From Struthio camelus (Eukaryota > Chordata > Aves > Struthioniformes > Struthionidae), in contig NC_090942.1 of NCBI RefSeq assembly GCF_040807025.1, forward strand, positions 206,792,640 through 206,856,639: a stretch of DNA of 64,000 nt, given 5' to 3'. The notes under the pieces are model-generated. The model ran no database searches. It had not been told where the DNA came from and saw nothing but the letters and a program-made list of their open reading frames with translations. The position numbers and the translations under genes were made by a program. Shown here in pieces: positions 24,501 to 34,595 of the stretch (position 1 is the stretch's first letter; each line of letters opens with the position of its first letter).

Positions 24501-27255
24501 AGAAAAAAAACAGAAAAATGAGTTAAGTTCTGTGTACATTTCCTTTCAATCCAGAGGCATCAGAAAAAAATAGTTTCAAATAATTAGTTTAACCTCATCT
24601 AATAGCTTAGTTATTTTAAAAAAGCATTTTGGGAGGTATTTTGGGATCAAATTAAATTTCTGTAAAGTTCCCATACAAAAAAACTACCATTTCCTGTCTT
24701 TTAATAAGCTAACCTAACATAAACCTGAAAGATTCATGAGAAAAGCTAATTTCACTGCATATCAGATACCTGAGTCTGGAATTGCACTGAGATTACAGAT
24801 TTCAGGATCAAAGTAACAAATATGCAACAGGTAAGAAAGGTGGTAAACTGATTATGAAAGATCAGAAATGAACTGTTAATTTATCCATCTTTGTAATTCC
24901 ATCTAAGCTAAAATACTGTGTAACTGTTAGGAAATTCACTAGTACAGCAGGAAAGCTCTAGCATTTAAGATCTATTTTTTCTAAAATACTCAGCACAATT
25001 TTTATTAATATATGATTACTTCTTAAGTCTCTCCAACTGAGGGACATTACAGGGTTTAAGTGTCTCATAAATCAACGTCCTCCATTCTACTTAAAACCAA
25101 GGTGACACTTGTTACAAAAGGTCTTGCCCCTAGGTTAAAAAGTTAATATGCACGACAAGCTGGATTAATTTTTTCATACAAGTTAGTACCATTGTGAGAA
25201 TCCATCTCATTTCTCTTGTCAAGGAGTCAAAATAATTTCACGTGTATTACCTCTCTTGCAAAATAATATCTGCAATTACTTCCATCCATTACCAAATTTA
25301 TAAAACAGTACGTCTTTTCACAAATGATTTAAGAGTTCATCTCAAACTAGCCATTGACCTCAGTGACTCTTCAAATACACGTAAATTAAAAGCATGATTT
25401 AAATCAAAACAGTAGAGAATAATTTATGGAAGAAAATTAAACATTTTATCAGTCTAGAGTAGACAAAGCTATTACAACAATAACCTGATGGATAACTTCA
25501 AAAAAAAAAAAAAAAGCAACAATAACATACAATACCTAAAGAAAAATCTTCCTCTTCTGCTGTCACTACATTATTGTTTTAGCTCAGTATCTGAACAGAG
25601 GCAAAAAGGCAATAAAACTGTTGCTTATCTGTGGAACTTTTGCAGAGCTGCCTACCTGCACTGTTAAGAATAGCTTCTTATGTGGCCTACTTTCACCTTC
25701 TAAGAAGGCTACTTCTTGCAGTAGTTTCATTTTTCAGGTTTTAATAATGCAGCAAGATAACATGGAAAACAGGCTTCCTACTGGACATAAGTAAAACAAA
25801 AATAGATAGTACAGATTAAGAAGTGACATAAAATACTTATGTGCACTAGGTCTCCTTGTATCACACAATTTAATAACATTTTATAAAACTTTCAGTTGCA
25901 TGATACTTTCAACAAAATACATAATGCAAGTATACAAGACTGGTTGAACAATAAAGGAATATAAGAATTAGAATACTGAAGACCACATTCGAGATTCTGT
26001 TGGATAGCATCACTGCGTAATAAGGAAGTATTTTGCATTTAAATAAGCATATAATGTTTAAAAAATACTGTAATGTACTTTGTTTATCTTGAACTCTTTG
26101 TCCTTGCAGCTACTCTAGAGAAAGAGATTAGAGTGGTTTTAGGCAAACCTCTACTTTTCAGAACTATAATAAACTAAGCAATTGCAGAGCAACAGCACCG
26201 CTCAGTGGAACTTTCATAAAAAGCAATACCTATAAAGACAAAGTTGTCATATATTCATAGCACGGCAGTAATAACAGTTCCAGGTAATTCTAGTACGACA
26301 AAACTTTCTCAGAAAAAAATTTAATGTGGAAAAAACTGCTAGCAGTTGTTCATAATACAGAAAACATATAGAGACTATAAGTTCAAAAAAAGACTAAGTT
26401 CAATTTCTATTCTTAATATTGCTTATTAACTGCATTATTTTTCCATATACAACTATTAAATTTCCATTATTATTGCATCTCTTTTCCAAAAATATTAATT
26501 ATTGTTTCAAAAAGGAAGCAGTATGGCCTTAAATAAAAACTGTTTGAAGTTTGAAAGATGGTATTTTTCAATCTGCACTGTAACGGTATAGAACTACATG
26601 AGAATTCACAAACATTTGCATAAAGGAGTTAAGTAATGTGGAAAAAGAATGCAACAGGTGCTGACATACTTATGACGAACTTATTTCTTACCTACATAAC
26701 GGCCAGCATTAAAATTCTGTCCTCTCATTAGCAAAAGATTACACAAGCTATTGACAGCTAAATTATGTCAGGATAAACTATGCTAACTGCAGAACTTTAG
26801 GAGTTGGAAACAAACCTCAGAAGTTTTGGAATTACATTTTTTGTTGTGCGCTCCTCTGTATACACCAGCAAGCTTGCCACCATGAATGCAGCTTGTGGAT
26901 GCAATAACCTTTCCTAATAGCCCCATTTTCTGTTAACATATGTTTTAATCTCTGTGAAAAGGAAAGAGGCAGAGGTGGGTAAAGTAGCATTAGAAAGGAT
27001 GCATGTTCAGGAATCCTAGCAGCCTGTATCTCTCCCTAGCCTGTTTTAGACTGGTCATCTGGATGCATACCTTCACAGTAGTGCTTCACTACAGAAGCCC
27101 CAACTTAATTCTATCATTTAGTCTTTGGAATCACTAACATCTCCAGGATAATCACCACTACTTTTCTATGGGAGAAAACACTGAAGTCAGTTTGTAACAG
27201 ATGTCAAAGCACTATTTTGTCTCACCAGTTCATATTCCCAAATTAAATCCACACC

Positions 27256-27682
27256 TGTATGGGAAAACGTGGAAGAATGCTGAGGAGATAGGCAATGGAA
27301 GCTCGCCAGCCCGTTCCATGGGAAAAGGAGCATCAATAGGGCATGAAGACCCACAGACACATGGCTGAGCCCATGCCAGTGTGGTGCTGCACCTGGGCTT
27401 TGAACTGCAACTAGTGATAAGCTCAGTATACTTACTGTGCATGTGTATCATACATAAAAACCTCATATAGTGCCCCCGACCCCCGGTGTTCCTCACCAGG
27501 GACCGACACTCAAGCACTGCCAGGGACTCTCCCGCTCCATTATTGCTTCGACTGAGAAATTGCTGGGGAATCCCTGCTCAGACACAGAGGTAGTAAATGC
27601 TCAATATCGACCATAGTGTGCCTTGTGTTTGTGTATCTGTCCCTGCTGGGAGTTTACGCAGTGCCCCCACCTTACCATTACA
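27256..27682 (+). repeat. 5' LTR of the endogenous retrovirus
   Basis: Starts TG and ends CA in 'cttaccattaca'. It matches the 3' LTR over its whole length, with many substitutions and small indels. It holds a TATA-like 'catacataaaaacctc' in the promoter position, followed by a C-rich run and the U5-like block 'gtgtgccttgtgtttgtg'. The sequence just 3' of it (attgccgtagttggcagg) is where a tRNA primer site should be. I do not recognise the tRNA. Confidence 0.88.
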
Positions 27683-27719
27683 ATTGCCGTAGTTGGCAGG
27701 ATACACAAAGACCACCATG

Positions 27720-28600
27720 GCTGAGGAGAGCGAATGGGGAGTGCAGGAGCCAAGGAAGGGCTGCTTACCTGCGGCTGCTAAGATGACTTTAGACTGAGCA
27801 GCGGAGGCTGGTAGTTGCGTTGCTTGCCTCTCTGGCAGTTTACAAGGACTGGCCAGAGTTGGCACAGGGTATGCTACCCCGAAGGCGGCTGAATCTACTT
27901 TATGGGCCATGGCCTTCCGCGCCGCTTCAGAAGGTGCTCAGAAGCTAGCCAGACAATTAGGGTGGGTACTGCTGACGGGTGTTCGAACCTTAGATAATCA
28001 GGTATCATCTCTGCAGCAACAAGTGAAAGATCTGGAGAAGGAGACTGGAGATTTGCATGATGCGAAGGCGGTAGCACAGGAGTTGATTACAACCCAAACT
28101 GAAGAGAGTCAGGAATTAGACTACAGCGTAGAGCAATTAGCTTTATGAGTAGCTAACAAACACTGTGCACGCTATGTGAAAGCCCCAGCTACAGTTGCCC
28201 AGGTGAGAGCAATAAAAACTAGACCCTCCTGGGACCCCAAAGAGTGGGATGGTAATATTTGGAGTACTTATCTGAATCAGAGCTTGAATTTGGATTAGAA
28301 GGAGAACCAGCTACTCCCTAGGTCCGACTTCTTGCGCAACTGAAGGGGGAGAGGCAAGTGGATGGGAAAACAGTGGAGCAATCTAGGACATATACTCCAA
28401 AGGAACTGTGTGAATTTTTAACTACTTTACAGCAGCAGCCCGGGGAGTCTTTGTTAGCCTAGTTAGTGAGAGCATGGGATGCAGGTGCTGGATCACTTAT
28501 TCTCTTAAGAGAAGAGCTGAATTTAATGAGCCCCTTAGCAACTGATCTCAAGTACAGTATTATCTTACCCAATTAACCTCCACACAGGATGGGGCAGGAA
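27720..28600 (+). pseudogene. ERV gag-like remains
   Basis: An open stretch at 27909-28148 encodes a probable coiled coil (heptad-like DNQVSSLQQQVKDLEKE). A second patch at about 28330-28560 encodes capsid-like sequence with YTPKELCEFL and, after an in-frame stop, LVRAWDAGAGS. The role is inferred from position between the 5' LTR and the integrase and from resemblance to retroviral capsid domains. Stops and frame changes make it non-functional. No zinc knuckle (CX2CX4HX4C) was seen, so the nucleocapsid end is probably lost with the pro-RT deletion. Confidence 0.6.
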
Positions 28601-28679
28601 ATGCTATTGAAGCTCCAACATTACATCAATGGTTATGTGCTGTTGTGGTAGGTGGTTACCTGTCCACAGGTGAATTAGC

Positions 28680-29625
28680 CACTACAGTGGTGTACTTTTG
28701 AGGAAGGGATCAATGGCAGCTAGGGGTAGCAATTGGGTTAGCAGATGGAAATGGACCAGATGGTGTGGAAACAGTGCGGCAGACCTCCCATGCAACTCAA
28801 TCCTCTGCTGTACGGGGCTTAGAGCAACTCATGTATACCTATGGTACACCAAAAGAAATATAGAGTGACCAAGGTACCCACTTTGCAGGCCATTTAGGAC
28901 AAGAATGGACAAAGGACTTGGGCATCACCTGGGTCTTGCATATACTGTAACACCCTCCAGCTACTGCATTAATAGAGAGAATGAATGGCCTCCTAAAAGA
29001 ACAAATCTGGAAACTTACCACCACGCAGACATTAAGGGAGCAGATGAGCATGCTCCCACAAGTGCTGCTTATGCTTAACAACAGGCATGTTGGAATGCTT
29101 ACTCGCTATGATCGAGTACAAGTCAAACCAACTCTAGCAAATCCTGCTCGAACATCCGTAAAGGAAGGGGGGATTACCCCCCGCATACTTGCCTCCAGTG
29201 AGGTACAATTTTATACACCTGAGCAACTTATGATTACTGAACAAAGAGTTGTAAGCTTACATTTAAGACTCGACTACCCTTCACAGTATGTATGGCAGTT
29301 TACACCTTTAATACCTCTTCAAACAGCCCCACTCTTATTAACCTCTTCTCAAGATTTATCTTTCCATATCCATGCCAGTGAATGTCTCACAGGGAGCACC
29401 AATACTGTGAGAAATTCCGATCCACAGTGCTGCAGTGCCCCAAGTTCAGCAAACACCTTCAATACACTCTTTACCCAGTGCATGGATACTAACTCCTCAA
29501 AAGGAAAAATGGCCTGGCACTGTTTCAGCAGATGGTCCAGAAGCCACCGCTCTAGTTCTTCCTGATGGTGATACCATGCCTTTCTATCTTCCCATCAACA
29601 GGCTATCAAGCCAGCATCTGTAAAT
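28680..29625 (+). pseudogene. ERV pol remains: integrase
   Basis: Integrase catalytic-core sequence. There is a region before SDQGTHF (the second Asp of the DDE triad) with a TAG stop directly in front of it. It is followed by a degraded H-x-P-x-HP block, then ALIERMNGLLK, which supplies the Glu. The open frame from 28981 continues into a likely C-terminal domain to about 29565. An integrase joins viral cDNA to host DNA. Here the stops at the core and the missing N-terminal zinc-binding region make it dead. No reverse transcriptase YXDD region precedes it, so the deletion joins gag almost directly to integrase. Confidence 0.85.
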
Positions 29626-30430
29626 TGCTGTTGGAATGCTGCCTCTTGCTAATCGCAACAAATGCCATTGATCTACAAGTCCATCCAGCTTCCCACATGT
29701 ATACATGGATTTGGCTCGCACAAAGATCAGCTAACCTCTCTGCTTTCTGTATTGCAGCAGGATGATCAGTGGATAATGTCTTAACTACGTGTTACACAGG
29801 TGTACCAACTCGACTCATGGTATTGCAGAGTTATGCTTTTCTAAAAAATTTTGATATTTCTGTTATTCCCATGAATTTATACGATTTGGGTATTGTTTCC
29901 CAAAAGCTGACACCTCGGACTTACTCTTTTCGTACAGCGAACGTATCTAAACTAGACATTTGCTTTTACTTTGTAAATATTACCTCTATTCTGTGAAATG
30001 TAACCAATACACAGTTAACTTGTAATGACACCATGAATATTATCTATGCATTTGCTCACCTGATACTACTATTAGGATGGCTCCTTCTGTGTGGCACTAC
30101 AGTATATACACGTGTGCCAGCCAACACCACAGGTGGCCCAAGCACCACAGGTCATGCTACTTTAAGCATCCTTCCCTTTATGATGGAGCGGCGAAGGACC
30201 CCACAGCATATCCTTGTAGCCCCCATATAAATTTATTTTCTCATGCAGAAGCCTTAGGCCTATCGTTAAGCCTAGCCTGTGATCCCGGGGGTGGTGGCAC
30301 ATAATTACTAACAGTTAGAGAATGTTGCTTGTGCTTTACTGCAAGGCTTAAATTGGACATTTAGCATCATTGCCTCTTTAAATAAAGACCTGGGAGCAGT
30401 ACAGCAAGGAACATTGCTAAACTAAACTAA
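29626..30430 (+). pseudogene. ERV env remains, surface part and start of the transmembrane part
   Basis: Short open segments (29565-29765, 29769-29996, 30033-30230) lie after the integrase in the env position. They encode hydrophobic leader-like stretches and several N-x-S/T sites, including ANLS, NVS, NIT and NTT. The last part before the nested CR1 contains a LNWTFSIIASLNKDL-type heptad region. The assignment rests on position and on continuity with the transmembrane segment found on the other side of the CR1 (33842-34160). The frames are broken. Confidence 0.65.
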
Positions 30431-30434
30431 AACA

Positions 30435-30851
30435 TTGCTAAACATTGCTAAAGTCATGGAAAGACTGCCAAGGCTTGTCCACGCGTCGGACTACTACCCT
30501 CTGCTGATCTTCCATGTGGGTGCTAATGACACGAAAGGCAAATTGGAAACCATCAAACAGGACTTCAGAACTCTGGGAATGGTGGTGAAGGGTCTGGGAG
30601 CCCAGGTCATTTTCTCCTCAATCTTGCCTGTGAGGGGAAAGGACAGGAGGAGGAGTAGACGAGTTTTCCAAGTTAACAGCTGGCTGCGCCACTGGTGTTG
30701 GCAGCAGGGCTTTGGTTTCTATGACCATGGGACCCTGTTTGAAGATCAACAGCTCATGGGGAGCGATGGGATCCACCTTATCAAGCAGGGCAAAGAGGGG
30801 CCAATCTTTGCCAACAGATTGGCCAGCCTGGTAAGGAGGGCTTTAAACTAG
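30435..30851 (+). pseudogene. CR1 copy B ORF1, C-terminal SGNH-type esterase fragment
   Basis: A 138-codon open frame, 5'-truncated by the insertion. It encodes HVGANDTK, which fits block III (GxND) of SGNH/GDSL hydrolases, and near its end GSDGIHL, which fits block V (DxxH) with the catalytic Asp and His. Esterase domains are known in ORF1 of CR1-clade elements, where their role in transposition is unresolved. Block I with the catalytic Ser would lie further 5' and is absent. The ORF ends at 30851, just before ORF2, which is the normal CR1 layout. The surviving part has no internal stop. Confidence 0.85.
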
Positions 30852-30878
30852 GCAAGATGGGGGAAGGGGAGTGGTATA

Positions 30879-33761
30879 GTGGCAGGGGGAGTCAGTAAAA
30901 CACTGCTCAAGTCAGGATGCCTCCAGCAGGTGCATACAGCCAGGGGAGACAGCATGGAACATGGCAATGGAGGATCCTCTTGCACCTCTTCTGGGAAGCC
31001 TGCGTGCTTGACTGGCTCTCTGAAATGCCTGTATACCAATGCACACAGCATGGGGAATAAACAGGAAGAGTTAGAGACCTGTGTGCGGTTGCAGGGCCAT
31101 GATCTCATTGCGGTTACAGAGACGTGGTGGGATAGTTCACATGACTGGAATGCTGTCATGGATGGCTATGTGCTTTTTAGGAAAGACAGGCCAGGAAGGC
31201 GAGGTGGTGGAGTTGCCCTTTATGTGAGGGAGCAACTAGAATGTGTGGAGCTCTGCCTCGGGGTGGATGAAGAGCAAGTGGAGAGCCTATGGGTAAGGAT
31301 TAAAGGGCAGGGTAACATGGGTGACACTGTTGTGGGGTTTTACTACAGGCCACCTGATCAGGAAGAGGAAGTCAATGAGGCCTTCTACAGACAGCTGGAA
31401 GTAGCCTCACGATCACATGGGAGACTTCCACCACCCTGACATCTGTTGGCAAGACAGCACAGCTAGGCACAGTCAAAGAGGTTCCTGCAAAGCACTGATG
31501 ATAAATTCTTGACCCAGGTGGTGGACACACCAAGGAGGAGAGGTGCAATGCTAGACCTTGTACTGACAAACAAAGAAGGTCTAGTTGGAGATGTGAAGGT
31601 TGGGGGCAGCCTTGGCTGCAGTGACCATGAGATGGTGGAGTTCAGGATCCTCCGAGGAGGGAGCAGGGCAATGAGTAGGATCGCAACGCTGGACTTCAGG
31701 AGAGCTAACTTCGGCCTCTTGAGGGACCTACTTAGGGGAATCTCCTGGGGCAGGGTCCTAGAAGGAAGAGGGGTCCAAGAAAGCTGGTTCATATTCAAGC
31801 ATCACCTTCTCCAGGCTCAAGATCAGTGCATCCCTCTGAGTAAGCAGTCCAGCAAAGCGGGCAGGAGACCTGCATGGAGGAGCAAGGAACTCCTGGCAAA
31901 ACTCCAGCAGAAAAAGGAAGTGTACAGAATGTGGCAAAGGGGACAGGCCACTTGGGAGGAATACAGGGACGTTGTCAGAGTGTGCAGGGATGCGACAAGG
32001 AAGACTAAGGCCCCGTTGGAATTAAATCTGGCAAGGGATGTCAAGGACAACAAGAAGGGCTCCTTCAAATACATCAACAGCAAAAGGAAGACTAGGGGAA
32101 ACGTGGGCCCGCTGCTGAATGGGGCGGGTGCCCCGGTAACAAATGATATAGAGAAGGCAGAGTTATTGAATGCTGCCTTTGCTTCAGTCTTCACTGCTAA
32201 GGCCAGTCCTCAGGAATCCCAGACCCTGGGGACAAGAGAGGAAGGCTGGGGAAAGGAAGACTCTCCCTTGGTGGAGGAGGATCAGGTTAGAGATCATTTG
32301 TCCAAACTTGACATCCACAAGTCCATGGGCTCCGACGGGATGCACCTGCGAATGCTGAGAGAGCTGGTGGATGGTATCGCTAGACCACTCTCCATCATCT
32401 CTGAAAGGTCCTGGAGATCAGGAGAGGTGCCTGAGCACTGGAAGAAAGCCAGTGTCACGCCAGTCTTCCAAAAGGGCGAGAAGAAGGAGCCACGGAGGGA
32501 CCCAGGAGGCCTGTCAGCCTCACCTCCATCCCTGGAAAGCTGATGGAGCAGCTCCTCCTGGAGGTCCTCTCTAAGCATGTGGAGGACAAGAAGGTGATCA
32601 GGAGTAGTCAGCACGGATTCACCAAAGGGAAATCATGCTTGACCAACCTGGATAGCCTTCTCTGATGGAGTGAGTGGCTGGGTAGATGAGGGGAGATCAG
32701 TGGATGTTGTCCGTCTGGACTTGAGCAAGGCTTTGGACGCTCTCTCCCACCACATCCTCCTAGGTAAACTCAGGAAGTGTGGGTTGGATGAGTGGACGGT
32801 GAGGTGGCTTGAGAACTGGCTGGATGGTCGAGCTCAGAGGGTTGTGGTCAGTGGTGCAGAGTCTAGCTGGAGGCCTTTATCTAGCAGTGTCCCCCAGGGG
32901 TCAGTCCTGGGTCCAGTCTCGTTCATCAGTGACCTGGAGGAAGGGACAGAGTGCACTCTCAGCAAGTCTGCTGATGATACAAAACTGGGAGGAGTGGCTG
33001 ACACACCACAAGGCTGTGCTGCCCTTCAGAGGGACCTGGACAGGCTGGAGAGCTGGGCGGAGAGGAACCTCCTGAAGTTCAACAAAGGCAAGTGCAAGGT
33101 CCTGCACCTAGGCAGGAATAATCCCATGCACCAGGACAGGCTGGGGGCTGAGCTGCTGGAAAGTAGCTCTGCCGAGAAGGACCTGGGAGTGCTGGTGGAC
33201 AACAAGTTAAACATGAGCCAGCAGTGTGCCCTTGAGGCCAATGGTCTCCTGGGCTGCATTAGGCAGAGTTTTGCCAGCAGGTGGAGGGAGGTGATCCTGC
33301 CCCTCTCCTCAGCCCTGGGGAGGCCTCACCTGGAGGACTGTGTCCAGTGCTGGGCTCCCCAGTACAAGAGAGACATGGCACTCCTGGAGAGAGTCCAGTG
33401 GAGGGCTACCAAGATGATTAGGGAACTGGAGCACCTCTCCTCTGAAGAAAGTCTGAGAGAGCTGGGCCTGTTCAGCCTGGAGAAGAGAAGACTAAGAGGC
33501 GATCTGATCAACGTGTACAAGTATCTGAAGGGGGAGTGTCAAGAGGATGAGGCCAATCTCTTCTCCGTGGTGCTCAGCAACAGGACAAGAGGCAATGGGC
33601 AGAAACTGAACCACAGGAAGTTCCACCTAAACCTGAGAAAAAACTTCTTCACTGTGAGGGTGACTGAGCATTGGAACAGGTTGCCCAGAGAGGCTGTGGA
33701 GTCTCCTTCGCTGGAGATATTCAAAACTCGCCTGGACGTGATCCTGGGCAATATGCTCTAG
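30879..33761 (+). pseudogene. CR1 copy B ORF2, endonuclease and reverse transcriptase (broken)
   Basis: The first segment (30879-31439) is the APE-type endonuclease: LKCLYTNAHS, AVTETWW and VGFYYRPP. The frame shifts near 31410, close to where the GDF/HPDIC block falls. The second segment (31509-32543) has SDHEMVEFRIL and the pre-RT region, and breaks after EPRRDPGG where NYRPVSL is expected. The third (32670-33761) has the RT palm and C-terminal domain: [20 protein letters not shown] followed by a net in-frame loss of about three residues, then SADDTKLGG and [13 protein letters not shown] at the end. ORF2 normally nicks target DNA and copies CR1 RNA there. This copy cannot make a full protein. 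Confidence 0.95.
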
Positions 33762-33841
33762 GTGACCCTGCTTGAGCAGGGAGGTTGGACTAGATGATCT
33801 CCAGAGGTCCCTTCCAACCTAAACCATTCTGTGATTCTGTA

Positions 33842-34160
33842 AACTGTCTAGTAATCAACTATCTCCTACTGTGACATAAGCACAGATGTCCTGACTTCAA
33901 TGGGATGTGCTGTTTTAACATCACTGATTAATCAGCATCTATTGACAAGGATATCAGCCTTACAAGACGTTATCCAACATATCGGGAGAACAACAGAGAT
34001 GCCAGGCTGGCTAGTTGGCTTGTCTCCCTAACAGGATGGCTGGGTCACCTTATACAAGGAGAACTCTTGTTTATCTTTTGCTTTGTAAACTTCCTTGCTC
34101 TCATACTCCACGCCCTACTGAATATTGGGACAGCCTGTAACTCGCTTTCCATCATGGGGG
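33842..34160 (+). pseudogene. ERV env remains, transmembrane subunit end
   Basis: Directly after the nested CR1, one frame contains a CX6CC motif (Cys, six residues, Cys-Cys) followed by an N-linked site and a heptad-like stretch. In another frame, after a frameshift, a hydrophobic membrane-spanning stretch follows (about 34060-34135). This is the order expected for a retroviral transmembrane subunit ending close to the 3' LTR. In-frame stops are present. A purine-rich tract (atgggggtggag, 34154-34165) abuts the 3' LTR and fits a polypurine tract. Confidence 0.75.
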
Positions 34161-34165
34161 TGGAG

Positions 34166-34595
34166 TGTATGGGAAAACGCAGAAGAACGTAGAGGAGGTA
34201 GGCGATGGAAGCTTGCCAGCCCGTTCCATGGGAAAAGGAGCATCAACAGGGCATGATGACCCACAGACACGTGGCTGAGCCCATGCCAGTGTGGTGCTGC
34301 ACCTTGGCTTTCAGTCAGAATTAGCGATAAGCTCAGTATGCTTACTGCACATGTGTATTGTACATAAAAACCTCACATAGTGCCCCCCCCCCCGGAGTTC
34401 CTCACCAAGGACAGATGCTTAGCAGTGCCAGGGACTCTCCCACTCTGTTACTGCCTCGACTGGGAAATCGCTGGGCAATGCCTACTCATACACAGAGGTA
34501 GTAAACGCTCAGTATCGACCCTGGTGTGCCTTGTGTTTGTGTATCTTATCGGTCCCTGCCAGGACTCCAGGTGGTGCCCCTGCCTTACCCTTACA
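34166..34595 (+). repeat. 3' LTR of the endogenous retrovirus
   Basis: A direct repeat of the 5' LTR: the same TGTATGGGAAAACG start, TATA-like 'gtacataaaaacctc', C-run (11 C at 34383-34393), 'gtgtgccttgtgtttgtg' block and 'cttacccttaca' end. The two LTRs were identical at insertion, so their visible divergence shows the provirus is not recent. Confidence 0.88.

Larger units (their letters stand above)
30434..33840 (+). mobile_element. CR1 LINE copy B, near full length (about 3.4 kb), nested in the ERV
   Basis: A plus-strand CR1 that interrupts the retroviral env. It carries the C-terminal part of ORF1 (esterase), ORF2 (endonuclease, reverse transcriptase, C-terminal domain), and the typical 3' UTR ending 'ccattctgtgattctgt' at 33840. 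The retroviral sequence resumes directly with aaactgtc. The 5' junction at about 30420-30452 carries three copies of acattgctaaa. Copy B is younger than the provirus, because it sits inside it. Its ORF2 lesions are partly shared with copy A at 19494-21583. Confidence 0.95.
27256..34595 (+). mobile_element. Endogenous retrovirus, internally deleted, with nested CR1
   Basis: Two direct repeats of about 430 bp (27256-27682 and 34166-34595), each beginning TGTATGGGAAAACG, bracket gag-like, integrase and envelope remains in the usual 5'-3' order, all on the plus strand. The flanking pentamers acacc (27251-27255) and acaca (34596-34600) could be a 5-bp target duplication with one change. Without the nested CR1 the provirus would be only about 3.9 kb, well short of a complete one. 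The protease, reverse transcriptase and RNase H region is missing. The envelope transmembrane part has a CX6CC motif, which points to a gamma-type (class I-like) env. It lies antisense to AASDHPPT. It is an old non-functional copy with many stops and frameshifts. I could not assign a family or a primer-binding tRNA. Confidence 0.88.

Noticed and set aside
27683..27720. Retroviral tRNA primer-binding site after the 5' LTR
   Set aside because: The sequence does not match the tRNA 3' ends I know well (Pro, Trp, Leu, Glu, Asp, Arg, Gly). Left unassigned.
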